This document shows positions 21,682-28,771 of a stretch of DNA of 33,508 nucleotides, one piece after another. Position numbers and translations under genes: made by a program. The stretch lies in IMG/VR virus record IMGVR_UViG_3300015371_000111, positions 1-33,508 of that record, one strand, 5' to 3'. The stretch is from a virus. Within the stretch, counting starts at the first letter, position 1. The number at the start of each line of letters is the position of its first letter. The notes below the pieces were generated by a model. That model was not told where the DNA came from, ran no database searches, and saw nothing but the letters and a program-made list of their open reading frames with translations.

Positions 21682-21789
21682 ATGGCTTGGAAAATCACAA
21701 CTAGACAGGCGGTTTACGGAAACCTTGTGGTTGCTCTTTATGTAGCTTTGGTAATCACGGGGACGGTACTATGGTGGCTACTGGGATGA
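21682..21789 (+). CDS. Single-TM peptide (35 aa)
   Basis: ATG at 21682, two nt after the previous stop. Basic N-terminus (MAWKITTRQ) and one transmembrane segment (VYGNLVVALYVALVITGTVLWW). The stop overlaps the next start as ATGA, which supports translation. Function unknown; possible lysis regulator. Confidence 0.5.
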   Translation: MAWKITTRQAVYGNLVVALYVALVITGTVLWWLLG

Positions 21790-22178
21790 ATCGCAAGCTA
21801 ATGGAGTTTCTTACCCCTGATAAACAGAGGAAAGTAATCGAGGTTTTGGTAGTCCTCAATGTAATCCTTCTCTTTTTGGGTGGAATCTCTCTCTACGCTC
21901 TTTCAAATGTTGCTCATACCAATCGAAAACTTGCCAAAGAGGGACAGCAGGCGCATGATGCTCTTTGTTCGATTAAGGGAGGAGTTCAGCGACGGGTAGA
22001 CAACGCTCAGAAGCTCCTAAGCGATAATCCCAAGGCTCAAACACTTGATGCAGACCCTGGCCCTCAGGTGTTTTTGGTATCCAGAGACTTGCTTAAAACC
22101 TCTCTAGCCAGAGACACTGAGAGCCTTAGGGCTTTTAAGGACTTCCATTGCACCGCAAAAGAGCAGGTTCGAACCTAA
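21786..22178 (+). CDS. Membrane-anchored coiled-coil protein (130 aa)
   Basis: ATG at 21786 in an ATGA overlap. A transmembrane segment at about 19-43 (VIEVLVVLNVILLFLGGISLYAL) is followed by a long hydrophilic helix with two Cys. The layout resembles spanin-like or antiholin-like phage proteins, but no family is recognised. With its two neighbours it forms a three-gene membrane cassette inside the structural block. Confidence 0.6.
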   Translation: MNRKLMEFLTPDKQRKVIEVLVVLNVILLFLGGISLYALSNVAHTNRKLAKEGQQAHDALCSIKGGVQRRVDNAQKLLSDNPKAQTLDADPGPQVFLVSRDLLKTSLARDTESLRAFKDFHCTAKEQVRT

Positions 22179-22182
22179 GGAC

Positions 22183-23097
22183 TTAAAACCGCCCAATCAC
22201 GATTGGCCCTACACGCCTTAGACTAGGAGCGGTAGCCCCTGCGCGGGTCATATGAAGAGCCACGTCTGTTTCACTGACAAGTCCCAGCAATTTGATCTTT
22301 TTTCGGCCAATTGACAGAGAATTGTCGGTTTCAAGAACAATCCCCAGGAGTCTTCCTCTTCCCCTGTTAAGCGATGGGGCAGAATCTGTCTCGATTACAA
22401 CCCCAAGGCCCTTTCTTTTGCTCGCGGCCAGGGCTAGAGCGGTATCCGCCTCAGTAATCAGCCCCATGGCCTTTGTTTTAAGGCGACTAAGGGCGAAAGC
22501 AGAGTCTGTTTCCGTTACCAAGCCTGTGGTTCTGCTTTTTCCTCTAGTCAGACCGAGGACGGTTGCTGTTTCTGTGACCAGCCCCAGGACAACATTGATT
22601 CCTGCCTTGGTGATATGCAGAGCCTCGTCAAGCTCTGTGACCAAACCAAGGATTTTGGCTTTAGCTCGCCCCAGAGGGAGCGCCAGGTCTGTCTCTGTAG
22701 GAAGCCCCAGGAGCTTTTTCTTGGCCTTGGAAAAAGCCAGGGCTGTGTCTGTCTCCAAAGGAAGACCAAGAGACTTAGCCTTGCCTCTCGTTAGGGCCAA
22801 AGCAACATCAGTTTCAGACGCAAGACCCAAAGAGCGGGTCTTCAGCTTGGTCAGAGCGAAAATTGAGTCTGTTTCTGTGTTTAGGCCAAGAGTTCTTGTG
22901 TGGCTGCGCGTAAGCGCCCCAGCAGAGTCGGTTTCGCTGACCAACCCCAGGGTTTTTGCCTTGCCGGATACAAGCCCAAAAAGAACATCCGTCTCGGTAA
23001 CAAGCCCAAGAGCAACAGTCTGTCCCGCTGCTGCGGCAGGCAAAGATTGTTCCCGTGGGAAAAGAGGCCCAGGGCCAGGAAGAAAGAGCCTTGCCAT
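22183..23097 (-). CDS. Protein of 13 tandem LGLVTETD repeats
   Basis: 304 residues, made almost wholly of about 13 copies of a 20-residue unit, LGLVTETDxAxALxRxKxK, from residue 29 to 290. The copies differ, so the array is old. Such units are found in phage structural proteins and probably form beta-rich or collagen-like fibres. A TAATCT box lies 7 nt before the ATG. The role is likely in the virion, perhaps a decoration or fibre; this is inferred. Confidence 0.65.
   Translation of the reverse strand: MARLFLPGPGPLFPREQSLPAAAAGQTVALGLVTETDVLFGLVSGKAKTLGLVSETDSAGALTRSHTRTLGLNTETDSIFALTKLKTRSLGLASETDVALALTRGKAKSLGLPLETDTALAFSKAKKKLLGLPTETDLALPLGRAKAKILGLVTELDEALHITKAGINVVLGLVTETATVLGLTRGKSRTTGLVTETDSAFALSRLKTKAMGLITEADTALALAASKRKGLGVVIETDSAPSLNRGRGRLLGIVLETDNSLSIGRKKIKLLGLVSETDVALHMTRAGATAPSLRRVGPIVIGRF
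22230..23015 (-). repeat. Diverged tandem repeat, about 60-bp period, 13 copies
   Basis: Encodes the LGLVTETD units. Copies keep Gly, Glu-Thr-Asp and basic positions while third bases vary. Confidence 0.65.
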
Positions 23098-23104
23098 TGG
23101 CTAA

Positions 23105-23110
23105 AGATTA
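23105..23110 (-). promoter_or_regulatory. Leaderless -10 box TAATCT
   Basis: TAATCT, 7-nt spacer, ATG at 23097. Confidence 0.5.
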
Positions 23111-23665
23111 GTTCATCGCATAGAAAAGCGCCCACTGGGTAGTCCAGGAGCCAGCAACGCTCAAAGTTTTACAAAGATTCAGGGTTTGGTTGACAGAATG
23201 GTCAAAAGCAGCGGAAGTTCCGCCGAATGTCAAATCAAGACCTGAGTTAGCTGTGGCGGCAACTCCTCCGGACTGGAAGAAGCCTGTTCCCTTGATGGTT
23301 GCGTTGTTGCCCCCAGGATCACCCGTGGTAAGTACCGTCAGGACAAAGCGCAAAAACCACGGCCCGGACAGAGAGGAAGCAGGAACCGTCTGAGCAATGG
23401 AAGCACCTAGGGCAGTTCCTGTAGTCCCGTTTGTGGTGCTGATAAACGGGGAAATCGTCAAAGCTCCTGTAGAGGCTGTGGTAATTAGGCCACCGGCCTC
23501 AACCACATAGACCTTGCCAGGCCGAGGGTCATAGCCTGGAATCACAAAATACCTCAGCGAGTTAGAGACGATGTTGGTAATCGCGGTAGCGGTGTTAGCC
23601 GCTAGAGGGTCTGTAATCGCAGGCTCTGTAAGAAGCCCGCCGTCCTGGAGATATTGTCTTGCCAT
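23108..23665 (-). CDS. Beta-rich virion-surface protein (185 aa)
   Basis: Gly/Thr/Ser/Ala-rich with regular short strands (YFVIPGYDPRPGKVYVVEAGG, GPWFLRFVLTVLTTGD), typical of minor tail or capsid decoration proteins. No catalytic motif or known family. It lies between the repeat protein and other beta-rich genes. A TAATTT box lies 6 nt before the ATG. Confidence 0.55.
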   Translation of the reverse strand: MARQYLQDGGLLTEPAITDPLAANTATAITNIVSNSLRYFVIPGYDPRPGKVYVVEAGGLITTASTGALTISPFISTTNGTTGTALGASIAQTVPASSLSGPWFLRFVLTVLTTGDPGGNNATIKGTGFFQSGGVAATANSGLDLTFGGTSAAFDHSVNQTLNLCKTLSVAGSWTTQWALFYAMN

Positions 23666-23671
23666 TCCTAG

Positions 23672-23677
23672 AAATTA
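23672..23677 (-). promoter_or_regulatory. Leaderless -10 box TAATTT
   Basis: TAATTT, spacer CTAGGA, ATG at 23665; a TATAAT begins two bases further upstream. Confidence 0.5.
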
Positions 23678-23689
23678 TAGGCCCCCTAT

Positions 23690-24397
23690 TTAGGCCATGA
23701 AGGGAACGGCTCTGAAGACGGGCCTGGAGCGTGGAGCTTCACGGTAATTTACGATCATCGCGGTGCTGACATCTGCGGTTGATGTCCAGTTGAACGTCTC
23801 GCTCTGCGTTCCCGGAGACACAGGGAGCTTATAAGCGGCCAGCCCTGACCGAGAAGCACCCACCTGTTGGCCTGTCGTAAACAAAGAGTAAGAGGCCGCA
23901 GTTACCGTAGCCTCGACGCTGCCCACGATGATCCCAGCAAATGCTAAATCATCCACGCCTGTTGAGGTGGCATTTCCTGTAACCCCGGACAGTCCGGAGG
24001 CGTTGTTGGTCGCGGCTGACCCATCAACCCGTCCGCTAATTTGATGTCCGGAAAACTCTTCGACCCACCAAGCGGTTGTAAAGGAGGTCATTCCAACGCC
24101 TCCCGTGAAGGTTACGGTGATGGTGTCGCCTGACTGAAGCGTCCCTACATTCTGTACCGTGGACGCGATCAGAGCGTTGTTGTTCGTCGCCCCTGACGGC
24201 CCCCTGTCTACTGTCCAGGTATTTCCACGCGAGTCTGTGACCGCCGCAGCAGACGGCTGAGTGGTCTGCCTACACAGGAAAAAAAGAACCACAAGGTTTT
24301 TGGGGTCGGCGGTAGCGGTGAGGCTGAATGTGGCTGTGGTGTCGCTGACACCATTGGCTTTGTTGGCCGCAAGTTCTCTGACGTAAGCGATTGCCAT
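23690..24397 (-). CDS. Beta-sandwich surface protein (235 aa)
   Basis: Contains VTDSRGNTWTVDR and many alternating strands, the pattern of Ig-like or lectin-like sandwich domains found on phage tails and in cell-surface proteins. The start overlaps the stop of the upstream glycoside hydrolase gene (TAATG), so the two are translated together and may form one surface module. No enzyme motif seen. Confidence 0.6.
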   Translation of the reverse strand: MAIAYVRELAANKANGVSDTTATFSLTATADPKNLVVLFFLCRQTTQPSAAAVTDSRGNTWTVDRGPSGATNNNALIASTVQNVGTLQSGDTITVTFTGGVGMTSFTTAWWVEEFSGHQISGRVDGSAATNNASGLSGVTGNATSTGVDDLAFAGIIVGSVEATVTAASYSLFTTGQQVGASRSGLAAYKLPVSPGTQSETFNWTSTADVSTAMIVNYREAPRSRPVFRAVPFMA

Positions 24398-25332
24398 TAG
24401 CTTACCGCCGTTTTATAAGCGTCCCTGGCGGGCTTGGGAGTTCCGTTAGTGTGATAAAGGCCGTAATTGTTCTGATCGTTGGTTCCTCCTGTGGCCTTGT
24501 CGATCCCCGAGTAAAAAGCCTGCAACTTGATCCTAGGCTGCGTCTTCATGTAGGAAATTCGCTTCGTCACCTCGGTAGCCTGTACGGCCTCGGCTGTAGC
24601 GTTCAGCGTGTAGTAGCCCCACTCGGTGATCCATACGTCCGCTGTCGGCTGAACCGCCATGAGTTGTGGCAAAAGAGTGTCCCACGCCCAATCACCATAA
24701 GCATGGAAAGCGAAAGCATCCACAGCCAGGTCTTTGATTCCCTGCATAAAATCAACAGCCTTGATATGTGATGCGTCGGTGACTGAATATTGAGCCAATC
24801 CTCCTGAGGCAATTTTAAGAGCAGGATCACTCCTGAGAACTAAGATGGCCGCGTTGGCTTTAATTTTGTAGTCAGAAATATTCGGGACACCCCCGTATTG
24901 CCCCTGCCCGTTCATTTCATTGCCTAGCTCCACATAATTCACATCCAGAGCTAGGATTTCATTGGCCCACGCCTGCACCTGAGCCACCGTGGAGGTGGCT
25001 TTAATCATCAAAATAGGGATCACCTCAAGCCCAGCCGCTTTTGCAGCGGCGTAAGCCAGAGCGAAAGGAGTCCCTGAACCCGAGGAGTAATCCCAGCGAA
25101 CGAATTTAGCTCCAGCGTCCTTCATCTTCTGGCAATAATCTGAATATTTAGCGCCGTAATTATCCCTGATAAAGGCAGGGGAACCTCCTGCGATCCCGTG
25201 GAGAAGGCCCGTCACCGGAGGAGGAGGGGGTGGGGGAGGCGGCGGAGGTGGAGGCGGCGGCTCCACGGGAACATCCACGATCTGATCCAAGAGCGCCTTA
25301 GCCTGCGCGACCAATTCTGAGTTCGTAGCCAC
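24397..25332 (-). CDS. Glycoside hydrolase (clan GH-A) with polyproline hinge
   Basis: 311 residues. A 24-residue N-terminal helix, a run of 15 prolines (25-39), then a TIM barrel. VELGNEMNG (E139) is the acid/base site and VWITEWGYY (E237) the nucleophile, as in GH5, GH39 and related clan A families. H210 in AFHAYGDW fits the active site. It probably digests a host surface polysaccharide as a virion depolymerase tethered by the rigid hinge. GTG start, 6 nt after TAAACT. Confidence 0.8.
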   Translation of the reverse strand: MATNSELVAQAKALLDQIVDVPVEPPPPPPPPPPPPPPPVTGLLHGIAGGSPAFIRDNYGAKYSDYCQKMKDAGAKFVRWDYSSGSGTPFALAYAAAKAAGLEVIPILMIKATSTVAQVQAWANEILALDVNYVELGNEMNGQGQYGGVPNISDYKIKANAAILVLRSDPALKIASGGLAQYSVTDASHIKAVDFMQGIKDLAVDAFAFHAYGDWAWDTLLPQLMAVQPTADVWITEWGYYTLNATAEAVQATEVTKRISYMKTQPRIKLQAFYSGIDKATGGTNDQNNYGLYHTNGTPKPARDAYKTAVS

Positions 25333-25338
25333 TCAGAT

Positions 25339-25344
25339 AGTTTA
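25339..25344 (-). promoter_or_regulatory. Leaderless -10 box TAAACT
   Basis: TAAACT, spacer ATCTGA, GTG at 25332. Confidence 0.6.
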
Positions 25345-25812
25345 GGAGGCCCTGTAAAGACCAGCAGCGTTGATTGTGGCTGTTACGTCAGAGCCGTCCG
25401 GGGTAATAGCGAAGTCGTATTGAGCCAGAGGCATAAGCTGGGAGTTGGTAGGTGAACCGACAGAGGCGTAGCAAAGAACCAAGTCTGTAACTGTCCCTGC
25501 TGAAACCGCCGTCCAGACGAAGGTAGTCGCCGTAACCGAAACGTCATAAGAGTCGTTTCCATCGTTAGGGGCTGGGAAGGCAAGATCAGTGTCTGTGACC
25601 GTCTTTCTGTTCCAGCCAGAGGCAGACCTCTCGGTAACTCCCGCCGTGATAATGGCCGCGAAGTCGTCCAAGTCCTTAAGGGTGGCATCTGAAACAGCCG
25701 CCACGTCAACCGGGATAAGAACCAAGGTCGCAGCGGCAGGGTCATTTGCGTCCACGCGATTGAATAGCTCTACGGTTCTGCCTTTGCCGATGTTGTAGGC
25801 GAAATCTGCCAC
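25342..25812 (-). CDS. Phage structural protein (decoration/tail type, 156 aa)
   Basis: The N-terminus MADFAYNIGKGRTVELFNRV, then SDATLKDLDDFAAII, LTD-like TDTDLAFP, a YD strand, and C-terminal PLAQYDFAITPDGSDVTATINAAGLYRAS are hallmarks of a widespread phage structural family seen near capsid or tail genes. The GTG lies 6 nt after TAGAAT. The exact virion position is unknown. Confidence 0.7.
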   Translation of the reverse strand: MADFAYNIGKGRTVELFNRVDANDPAAATLVLIPVDVAAVSDATLKDLDDFAAIITAGVTERSASGWNRKTVTDTDLAFPAPNDGNDSYDVSVTATTFVWTAVSAGTVTDLVLCYASVGSPTNSQLMPLAQYDFAITPDGSDVTATINAAGLYRAS

Positions 25813-25818
25813 ATCTGA

Positions 25819-25824
25819 ATTCTA
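25819..25824 (-). promoter_or_regulatory. Leaderless -10 box TAGAAT
   Basis: TAGAAT, spacer TCAGAT, GTG at 25812. Confidence 0.6.
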
Positions 25825-25827
25825 GAT

Positions 25828-26211
25828 TTAGCCGTAAAAAGCGATTCTCACATCGGCCACCGCAGAGGAGACCATTTTGAAGTCTGGAGTGGGTTCTGAG
25901 TCATAAAGCAGCCATTCGTCGGCCTTAATAGGGAATCCGTGGGAAAGAGTAGGGGTGTCTCCTGGGAAGTCAGTCCAGAAGATGTCTGCCGTCAGAACTC
26001 TGACGTGCATCCTTTTAGCCCCTGCGGGGATAGATGCCAGAGGGACAGCAGAGGCTCCTACTGAATACTCCTGATGCCCCAGCGGAGTAACAGGGGCCGC
26101 AGAGAAATATTGGGCGTAAGCTTTGTTCGCTTCGTCAGAGGAAAGGAAGTCCAGATCGCGGAAGCGCATACGCACTCCACCCATGCCTGTGGTTACTTCT
26201 TTATCGGCCAT
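25828..26211 (-). CDS. Structural protein (127 aa)
   Basis: I chose the start MADKEVTTG at 26211 over the upstream ATG at 26247, because a TAAGAT box lies 7 nt before it and the longer start has no signal. The product has SVGASAVPLASIPAGAKRMHVRV and WLLYDSEPTPDFKMV, patterns of small beta-sandwich head or tail decoration proteins. Divergent from the next gene. Confidence 0.6.
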   Translation of the reverse strand: MADKEVTTGMGGVRMRFRDLDFLSSDEANKAYAQYFSAAPVTPLGHQEYSVGASAVPLASIPAGAKRMHVRVLTADIFWTDFPGDTPTLSHGFPIKADEWLLYDSEPTPDFKMVSSAVADVRIAFYG

Positions 26212-26214
26212 GCC

Positions 26215-26224
26215 TACAATCTTA
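26215..26224. promoter_or_regulatory. Divergent overlapping -10 boxes (26211- / 26228+)
   Basis: TACAAT (26215-26220) serves the GTG at 26228 on +; TAAGAT (26224-26219) serves the ATG at 26211 on -. Both have 7-nt spacers, and the boxes share two base pairs. The whole intergenic gap is 16 bp. Confidence 0.55.
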
Positions 26225-26227
26225 GGT

Positions 26228-26578
26228 GTGACTATCGAAACAGACATCCCCGCTGACGGAGAAAGAGAAATCGCGGCTGAGGTAGCTCATAGAGCTATGG
26301 TTGCCGGTTGGGAAAAGGCAATTCAGGACGTAGGCCGTGAGAAGGGACTAATGTCCTTGGTTGTCGAAAGGATTCTGGACAAAGTAGCCAAAGACCAGGG
26401 CAAGCGTGACCCTTCAGGACGTATTGACGAACTTGGGGACTGGCTTTTGCACAGACGCAGGGAGCGGTCTGATTTGGTGCGCGGCAGCAATTCTCTCCAC
26501 AAGCTTTCGCCTGGACTCCGGGCTTACATGCACAAGAAGCATCCACACCTTAGTCCTGATCGAGAGAGAAAACCCTAG
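26228..26578 (+). CDS. Hypothetical helical protein (116 aa)
   Basis: GTG at 26228 with a TACAAT box 7 nt upstream; upstream in-frame ATGs would extend it over the divergent gene. Helical and charged, with a basic C-terminus (AYMHKKHPHLSPDRERKP). No family recognised. It overlaps the convergent structural gene by 29 nt. Confidence 0.55.
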   Translation: MTIETDIPADGEREIAAEVAHRAMVAGWEKAIQDVGREKGLMSLVVERILDKVAKDQGKRDPSGRIDELGDWLLHRRRERSDLVRGSNSLHKLSPGLRAYMHKKHPHLSPDRERKP

Positions 26579-26930
26579 AGTCGAAAGTCTGACCTGTGAC
26601 CACAGAAGGGTTGATCCGGTAGTAACGATAAAACTTTCCTAGGTCTGTTTTGGCAAAATGAAGCTTTCTGCCTGTGGTTGTATAGACAAAGGTCTGAGCG
26701 GCTGTTTCCGCGTCAAAGGCTACTGAGGTAACAGTAAACCAGTTAGTGCCGTCCAGACTCCCTTCTAGCGCGTAGGTTCCTGTGGTTCCCGCCACTGTGA
26801 TGTTGATTTCCCAAGCGATTTCATCGAAGTCCCCTCCGGCCTCAAAAAGAGGGTCTGCCAGGGTTCCGGCAGGAAGAATTGCTGTGGTAGTTGCGCCAGC
26901 GTGAAAGTTACGGGAGATAAGTGAAGCCAC
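26550..26930 (-). CDS. Structural protein with Ig/discoidin-like fold (126 aa)
   Basis: GTTGTYALEGSLDGTNWFTVTSVAF and FYRYYRINPSVVTG match the strand pattern of small beta-sandwich phage proteins (F5/8-like or Ig-like), where SxDGxxW is conserved. Probably on the head or tail surface. GTG start, 6 nt after TAAAAT. Confidence 0.65.
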   Translation of the reverse strand: MASLISRNFHAGATTTAILPAGTLADPLFEAGGDFDEIAWEINITVAGTTGTYALEGSLDGTNWFTVTSVAFDAETAAQTFVYTTTGRKLHFAKTDLGKFYRYYRINPSVVTGQTFDSRVFSLDQD

Positions 26931-26936
26931 AAGCTT

Positions 26937-26942
26937 ATTTTA
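26937..26942 (-). promoter_or_regulatory. Leaderless -10 box TAAAAT
   Basis: TAAAAT, spacer AAGCTT, GTG at 26930. Confidence 0.6.
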
Positions 26943-26971
26943 TAGGGGCCGACCCTCCGGTCGGATACGCC

Positions 26972-27169
26972 TCAGAGAGGCCAGTTCTCTACGTCGAAGA
27001 GAACCATTGTTCTTCTGCGGGCGCTGCCCGATCTATGAAACTCTCTGGCAGCGTCTTCGTACTTCTGGGAACTCTCTTCTCTGCGCTGCTCTTTAAGAGC
27101 GCGGTTGTTTTTGGCTGCCTTCTTCAGCATATCCCTAACCATAAGGTCTTTGCGGTCTTCCTGATGCAC
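26972..27169 (-). CDS. Small charged helical protein (65 aa)
   Basis: Highly charged (DMLKKAAKNNRALKEQRREESSQKYEDAAREFH), so a helical or coiled nucleic-acid or capsid-binding protein. I chose the GTG at 27169 because a TATTCT box lies 6 nt upstream; an upstream GTG at 27184 abuts the ncRNA terminator. The + strand ORF over it looks like a shadow. It follows the ncRNA and capsid gene in transcription order. Function unknown. Confidence 0.5.
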   Translation of the reverse strand: MHQEDRKDLMVRDMLKKAAKNNRALKEQRREESSQKYEDAAREFHRSGSARRRTMVLFDVENWPL

Positions 27170-27175
27170 CTTCCC

Positions 27176-27181
27176 AGAATA
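27176..27181 (-). promoter_or_regulatory. Leaderless -10 box TATTCT
   Basis: TATTCT, spacer GGGAAG, GTG at 27169, directly after a terminator. Confidence 0.5.
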
Positions 27182-27184
27182 CAC

Positions 27185-27206
27185 AAAAGCCCCCCGAAGG
27201 GGGCTT
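27185..27206 (-). terminator. Intrinsic terminator, 8-bp stem with TTCG loop
   Basis: On the minus strand AAGCCCCC-TTCG-GGGGGCTT followed by TT, making a TTTT run with the stem end. It ends the candidate RNA and any read-through from the capsid gene. Confidence 0.8.
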
Positions 27207-27482
27207 AAAAGTGCCGGTGGGAGGATTGGCTACCTCCAAGTCGCTCACCCATGCTTAGCATGATTAAGCGCTACGACAACCAACGTCTCGGGCTTTGCGG
27301 CCCATCACAAGGCGTCACTCGCGCAAACGAGCTAGCTATGGCCCCGGCGGTCGGTGCCCCGCTGTACCTTCGCCTTCACACCTTGCTCCGCTGTGCGTTA
27401 CCTCCTTCCCTCCCTGGGCGACCAGGAGGGGCGCTTGGCTCCGCCACACCGTTGCCACCTTGGGGAGCTACCCCGCAGCGAC
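27207..27482 (-). ncRNA. Candidate structured noncoding RNA, novel or unidentified
   Basis: About 280 nt of GC-rich sequence with no good ORF, between a TATAAA box (27494-27489) and a strong terminator, on the capsid strand. Local hairpins on the minus strand include GGGG-TAGCT-CCCC, CCCTCCTGG-TCGC-CCAGGGAGGG (one bulge), CTCG-TTTGCG-CGAG, GGGC-CGCAAA-GCCC, CATGC-TAA-GCATG and GGAGG-TAGCCAAT-CCTCC. It lacks tmRNA and RNase P signatures that I know. Could be a member of a large phage RNA class or new. Confidence 0.6.
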
Positions 27483-27488
27483 AGAGCA

Positions 27489-27494
27489 TTTATA
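27489..27494 (-). promoter_or_regulatory. -10 box TATAAA for the candidate RNA
   Basis: TATAAA on the minus strand at the edge of the GC-rich region, downstream of the capsid gene. No convincing -35 box. Confidence 0.45.
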
Positions 27495-27544
27495 CCACAT
27501 CCTTAGGAAGACAAACCTGCGACTTGTAAGGATTCTGTTAGGGC

Positions 27545-28744
27545 TTAGGCTGCCTGGTTTAGGGCAGGTACTCGCACGAGAGCGTTAGGCTCGTGGACAC
27601 CAAGCTGAACTCGGTCAATCAGCCAAGCTTCAACAGGCTGGTTGCGGTTGAACCGCTGGAACTTAGAGCCAGTCAGATCGTCCCAATCAGGCCCCTGACC
27701 CATTCCGTAGAAGGTCACGGCTGACTTGTTGACTCCAAGAACTTCTCCCGGAGGCATATCGTCTTCAGGAATCAGCGGTGTTCCGCGATAGTCAATTCCT
27801 TCCCATCCTGTAGCCAGGCGGGTGTACTTCACGTCCCAGCGGAACTGAGCCAGAAGTGACTGTGAGAACTTGTCTGCGGCAGCCGGGTCAGCTAGCCAGA
27901 AGTCAGGAGTCTTACCTGAAGAGGTTCTAACTCGTCGGTAAGCACCGTCCATGATCGCAATTGAAAGGTCTGCGGCTCCCGGTGCTGTTCCTCGTCCTTC
28001 GATTCCTCGCCACTGTACGACTGTAGCTCGGTCGATACCTTCGAAAAGTCCGGTTGTCGAGAAGACCTGGCGGAGACCCTGGATAGCGTTTCCGTAGGTT
28101 CCTTCCATGTAGATACCGTGGGTTGCGCCAACCGATGTGAAGGAGGCGTCGAACGTAACAGTACCCGCGACAGGATCGTTAGAAAGAATTGTTCTGGCCG
28201 CTGAAAGGACAGTACCGTTGGACTTAAGGAGAATGTCAACGATTCGGCCCGGATAAAGCTGGTAGAAGTTGGCTGCTGTACCTACAGTCTGAGTAGCTGA
28301 GGTAGCGCCTGTGGTGATTGTTGCCAGGAGGCCGTCGCCGGTTCCCAGGATCATTTCGTTCTCCATTCGCGCCATGGCTACCTCAGCCTGCTCCATGTGG
28401 AGCTTCAGCGCGTCCCCCGCAGCCACGAAGTCGTTTGACTTCGATGCCATCATCAGGTCTGGAGAAAGCTCGATAGCGTGACCAACTCGGGCCAAAGGGA
28501 TGAACGCTGCTTTGTCATCAAGCTGACGAGCGATGTTCGGCCCTGCTGTTTCAGCAAATCCACCTGTTCCCTGCTTTACCGTCAAAAGCAGCGGAACACG
28601 AACCTGAAGCCCAGCGAAGTTTCGCCGCTTGGTATTTCGCTTCAGTTCGTCAAGCGCAACTGTTCTCTTCGGAAAGTTCTCCTGGAAGGGAGCGATCATA
28701 TCCGTAAGGAAGTTGGATAGTGATGAAATGCTTTCGGCGGTCAC
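27545..28744 (-). CDS. Major capsid protein (HK97-fold type)
   Basis: 399 residues. An N-terminal helix, then KRRNFAGLQVRVPLLLTVKQGTGGFAE, a long spine-helix region with MEQAEVAMARMENEMILGTGDGLLATI, and a P-domain ending GTPLIPEDDMPPGEVLGVN....FNRNQPVEAWLIDRVQLGV are typical of HK97-like major capsid proteins. It has no N-terminal scaffold or protease domain. GTG start with TATGAT 8 nt upstream. The gene before it encodes a proteasome-like peptidase. Confidence 0.82.
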   Translation of the reverse strand: MTAESISSLSNFLTDMIAPFQENFPKRTVALDELKRNTKRRNFAGLQVRVPLLLTVKQGTGGFAETAGPNIARQLDDKAAFIPLARVGHAIELSPDLMMASKSNDFVAAGDALKLHMEQAEVAMARMENEMILGTGDGLLATITTGATSATQTVGTAANFYQLYPGRIVDILLKSNGTVLSAARTILSNDPVAGTVTFDASFTSVGATHGIYMEGTYGNAIQGLRQVFSTTGLFEGIDRATVVQWRGIEGRGTAPGAADLSIAIMDGAYRRVRTSSGKTPDFWLADPAAADKFSQSLLAQFRWDVKYTRLATGWEGIDYRGTPLIPEDDMPPGEVLGVNKSAVTFYGMGQGPDWDDLTGSKFQRFNRNQPVEAWLIDRVQLGVHEPNALVRVPALNQAA

Positions 28745-28752
28745 TAGGAGGA

Positions 28753-28758
28753 ATCATA
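28753..28758 (-). promoter_or_regulatory. -10 box TATGAT for the capsid gene
   Basis: TATGAT, 8-nt spacer, GTG at 28744; no Shine-Dalgarno site. Confidence 0.5.
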
Positions 28759-28771
28759 GAAAACCCCCTAG

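Noticed and set aside
21508-21789. 93-codon ORF with TAGAAT 6 nt upstream of its ATG
   Set aside because: Its first 58 residues look random, and the frame at 21500 gives a clean two-segment membrane protein. Only the end, from 21682, looks real.
22292-23104. 270-codon + strand ORF over the repeat gene
   Set aside because: It is the antisense of the repeat array; its own repeats only mirror the coding strand, which has the better protein and promoter.
26921-27208. 95-codon + strand ORF
   Set aside because: It runs through a terminator and over a charged minus-strand protein that has a leaderless signal.
27385-27430. Match to RNase P-like words (GGTAACGC, CGGAGCAAG) on the minus strand
   Set aside because: The words occur in the wrong order and spacing, and other conserved RNase P regions are missing.
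27251-27588. 92- and 97-codon + ORFs over the candidate RNA
   Set aside because: No start signals, biased composition and no known fold; hairpins and terminator favour RNA.
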